The position numbers and the translations under genes were made by a program. Below, piece after piece: positions 58,564-60,000 of a DNA stretch of 60,000 nt. The stretch is from NCBI RefSeq assembly GCF_963678635.1, contig NC_087069.1, positions 29,306,776 through 29,366,775 on the forward strand, read 5' to 3'. Position 1 is the first letter of the stretch, and the number at the start of each line of letters is the position of its first letter. This stretch comes from Symsagittifera roscoffensis (Eukaryota; Xenacoelomorpha; Acoela; Convolutidae). The notes under the pieces are model-generated. The model made no database searches. It was not told where the DNA came from and worked only from the letters and a program-made list of their open reading frames with translations.

Positions 58564-60000
58564 ATGGACAACTTCAACCTGGATGAATTGATGGACCTGG
58601 CAGAGGCATATGTAGGACCGATGGTAGATGCGATCTATCGTCGGCTGATCGAACGAGACTTCGCTCTGGAGGACCCAGAGGTGGTCATGTTGCTGACCGC
58701 CCTGATCAACATCTTGGGGCACGACAACCGTGGGGACCGCCCCACGGAAGTCCTGTTGATGGCAGCATATGGAGAAAGAGGAGTACTTGACCGCCCGAAC
58801 ATGAGAGTGATGAGGTGGAGAAACGGGGCTCTCTCAGGGAGTGACTTGGCGAATGAGCCTGGGTTGGGAAGTTCTAGGACTTACCAACCAGGTGAGATGC
58901 CAATGCCCTCTAAGCCTAAACCTGGGCTGACGAGAATGCATCGGGAGATGAACAGCGAGGCGACCTCGTCTGGTTCACCACTGAGAGCAGCTGTGCCACC
59001 AAAAGGGGCGAAAGTAACACAGAAGGTTCAGACGAACCAAACCATGCAAGATCTGGACGAGATGAACGATCAGCTGAGAAGTACGAAGAAGGAGTTAGAC
59101 GATATGACGAAGACCATGCTGGCGATGGAGGAAGACCGGGACATGTGGAGAAAGTTGTTTGAAGACTGCAACAAAAAGCAGGGTCAAGAGATCGAACGCT
59201 TAAGGCAGGAATACAAAGAGCGATCGGAACAGGCGGCGTTGAAAACGGCCATTGAGAAAGTGATACCTGCAAGGGATATTCCTCGTGGGCAGTCCCCGAT
59301 GAAGCTCTTGACACCTCGAGAAATGAGTCAAACAACGGAGACACGGCTTCCAGCAGAGACGAACCGAGTAACAATCCCGGATCCTAGTGACACCTTGGGT
59401 GACCCCGTCGTGGAACAGACAGTGGGAAAACTGATAGAGACAGCTGGACGATTGGTCGCTAACAAGAATGCACCAGGTTCCGGGGTGATTGCACCCTATG
59501 GAACGATTGACGATACGGGCAGAGTACAACTCTCCCAGACAGTAATCAGACAAGGGATGAGTAACGTGACACCACTCATGGGGAGCTCGAGAATCCCAGA
59601 GAGGAGAGTACGGAAGATGCCAGCGAAGAAAGTGTCTCGCATAATGGACGTGCAAAAGAATAATCAATTGAAATATAATTTCACGGGAGTTCCGGAGACA
59701 GATCCGAGGGCCTGCTTCAATCGAGCTACCTGGAGCCCGGCTGTGAACCTGCAGCAACCACCACTCGGGACATGTCACCTGATATTGGGAGACAGCTTAG
59801 TCAGAGTACTGTCGAATCTGAGGACCTCGTGGGTCACCACGGTGATGGCCTTTGGAGGAGCGACGATTGCCCAATTATATCGAATGGTGGAACTGATGAA
59901 TCCAGGAAAGATTCCCAATGTGATGATCTTAGTTGGGACGAATGACATCTCCAGAGGTTCAGACGAGCAGGAAGCACTGTGGGAGTCAATGATGGTGTGT
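58564..60000 (+). CDS. Third ORF with coiled coil and SGNH/GDSL-hydrolase-like domain (runs off window)
   Basis: Open from ATG 58564 to the window end, 479 codons, no stop. Residues 1-75 are helical and acidic (MDNFNLDELMDLAEAY). A coiled coil spans ~160-235 (MQDLDEMNDQLRSTKKELDD and following). From ~400 the sequence is SGNH-like: LILGDSLVRVL (block I, Ser411), FGGATI (block II, Gly431-432) and ILVGTNDIS (block III, GTND 458-461). Family knowledge makes Ser411 the nucleophile, with a late Asp-x-x-His expected beyond the window. It sits in the env position of the Ty3 element, but no signal peptide or membrane segment is seen, so it is not an envelope. Esterase-like domains occur in ORF1 of some CR1 LINEs. 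Real substrate unknown. Confidence 0.8.
   Translation, partial: MDNFNLDELMDLAEAYVGPMVDAIYRRLIERDFALEDPEVVMLLTALINILGHDNRGDRPTEVLLMAAYGERGVLDRPNMRVMRWRNGALSGSDLANEPGLGSSRTYQPGEMPMPSKPKPGLTRMHREMNSEATSSGSPLRAAVPPKGAKVTQKVQTNQTMQDLDEMNDQLRSTKKELDDMTKTMLAMEEDRDMWRKLFEDCNKKQGQEIERLRQEYKERSEQAALKTAIEKVIPARDIPRGQSPMKLLTPREMSQTTETRLPAETNRVTIPDPSDTLGDPVVEQTVGKLIETAGRLVANKNAPGSGVIAPYGTIDDTGRVQLSQTVIRQGMSNVTPLMGSSRIPERRVRKMPAKKVSRIMDVQKNNQLKYNFTGVPETDPRACFNRATWSPAVNLQQPPLGTCHLILGDSLVRVLSNLRTSWVTTVMAFGGATIAQLYRMVELMNPGKIPNVMILVGTNDISRGSDEQEALWESMMVC

Larger units (their letters stand above)
48298..60000 (+). mobile_element. Large Ty3-class element with macro-like and SGNH-like domains (3' end outside window)
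   Basis: Gag, protease, RT, RNase H and integrase in Ty3 order, with catalytic residues of RT and integrase intact, then a macro-like domain at the Pol C-terminus and a further ORF with an SGNH-hydrolase-like domain. The coding part is much less AT-rich than the flanks and far better preserved than the other elements here, so it is younger. Frames change in Gag and inside the protease. The element exceeds 11.7 kb, large for the class. Confidence 0.85.

Noticed and set aside
58916-59778. Two long minus-strand frames (152 and 192 codons)
   Set aside because: They lie opposite the third ORF, which is open for 479 codons and carries SGNH motifs. The minus products are Cys/Leu-rich without a family.
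58181-60000. Third ORF as a retroviral envelope
   Set aside because: No signal peptide, no membrane anchor and no furin-type site are seen; the readable motifs are those of SGNH hydrolases.

Overview
The window is animal nuclear DNA: AT-rich non-coding sequence, one spliced gene with consensus GT-AG introns, and several clades of metazoan retroelement. The element families (Penelope-like, CR1-like LINE, Ty3 with long accessory reading frames) and an SLC6 transporter suggest an aquatic invertebrate, possibly an early-branching one. The sequence alone does not settle the taxon.

Layout. Positions 2.5-21.5 kb hold one complete host gene on the minus strand, an eight-exon SLC6 family Na+/Cl- neurotransmitter or amino-acid transporter (612 codons reconstructed; every junction is in phase). 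Its introns hold small inverted-repeat elements, a diverged ~0.9 kb duplication, and, in intron 5, a full-length but dead Ty3-type LTR element (7821-13659, two 332-bp LTRs, 5-bp target duplication) that itself sits inside a small hAT-like MITE. Positions 21.5-29.1 kb are non-coding sequence with internal duplications. One duplicated copy carries a decayed non-LTR element (25254-28930) with a 10-bp target duplication. Positions 30.4-44.2 kb are a graveyard of LINEs: an endonuclease fragment led by a 2A-like motif, a CR1-like LINE with an inverted duplication, and another LINE split by a Penelope-like element (about 40.7-43.2 kb) that encodes an RT with a PHD finger inside the palm, a GIY-YIG nuclease and terminal inverted repeats.

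Positions 44.8-60 kb are the most interesting part. A long leader with about twenty copies of a CGGAGGGGT-type word precedes a large and comparatively intact Ty3-class element, whose base composition differs from its surroundings. It encodes a coiled-coil, basic Gag N-terminus; a capsid-like region with two CCHC knuckles; an aspartic protease; RT; RNase H; a ~450-residue low-complexity linker; an integrase with an intact HHCC finger and DDE triad; and a C-terminal domain resembling a macro (ADP-ribose-binding) fold. After a 383-bp spacer, in the position where env would lie, a further reading frame begins at 58564 and runs off the window. It has a coiled coil and an SGNH/GDSL-hydrolase-like domain (GDS, GG, GTND). 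A Ty3 element with both a macro-like domain and an SGNH ORF is my main candidate for a little-described system. The copy shows frame changes in Gag and inside the protease, so this locus may not be functional as it stands.
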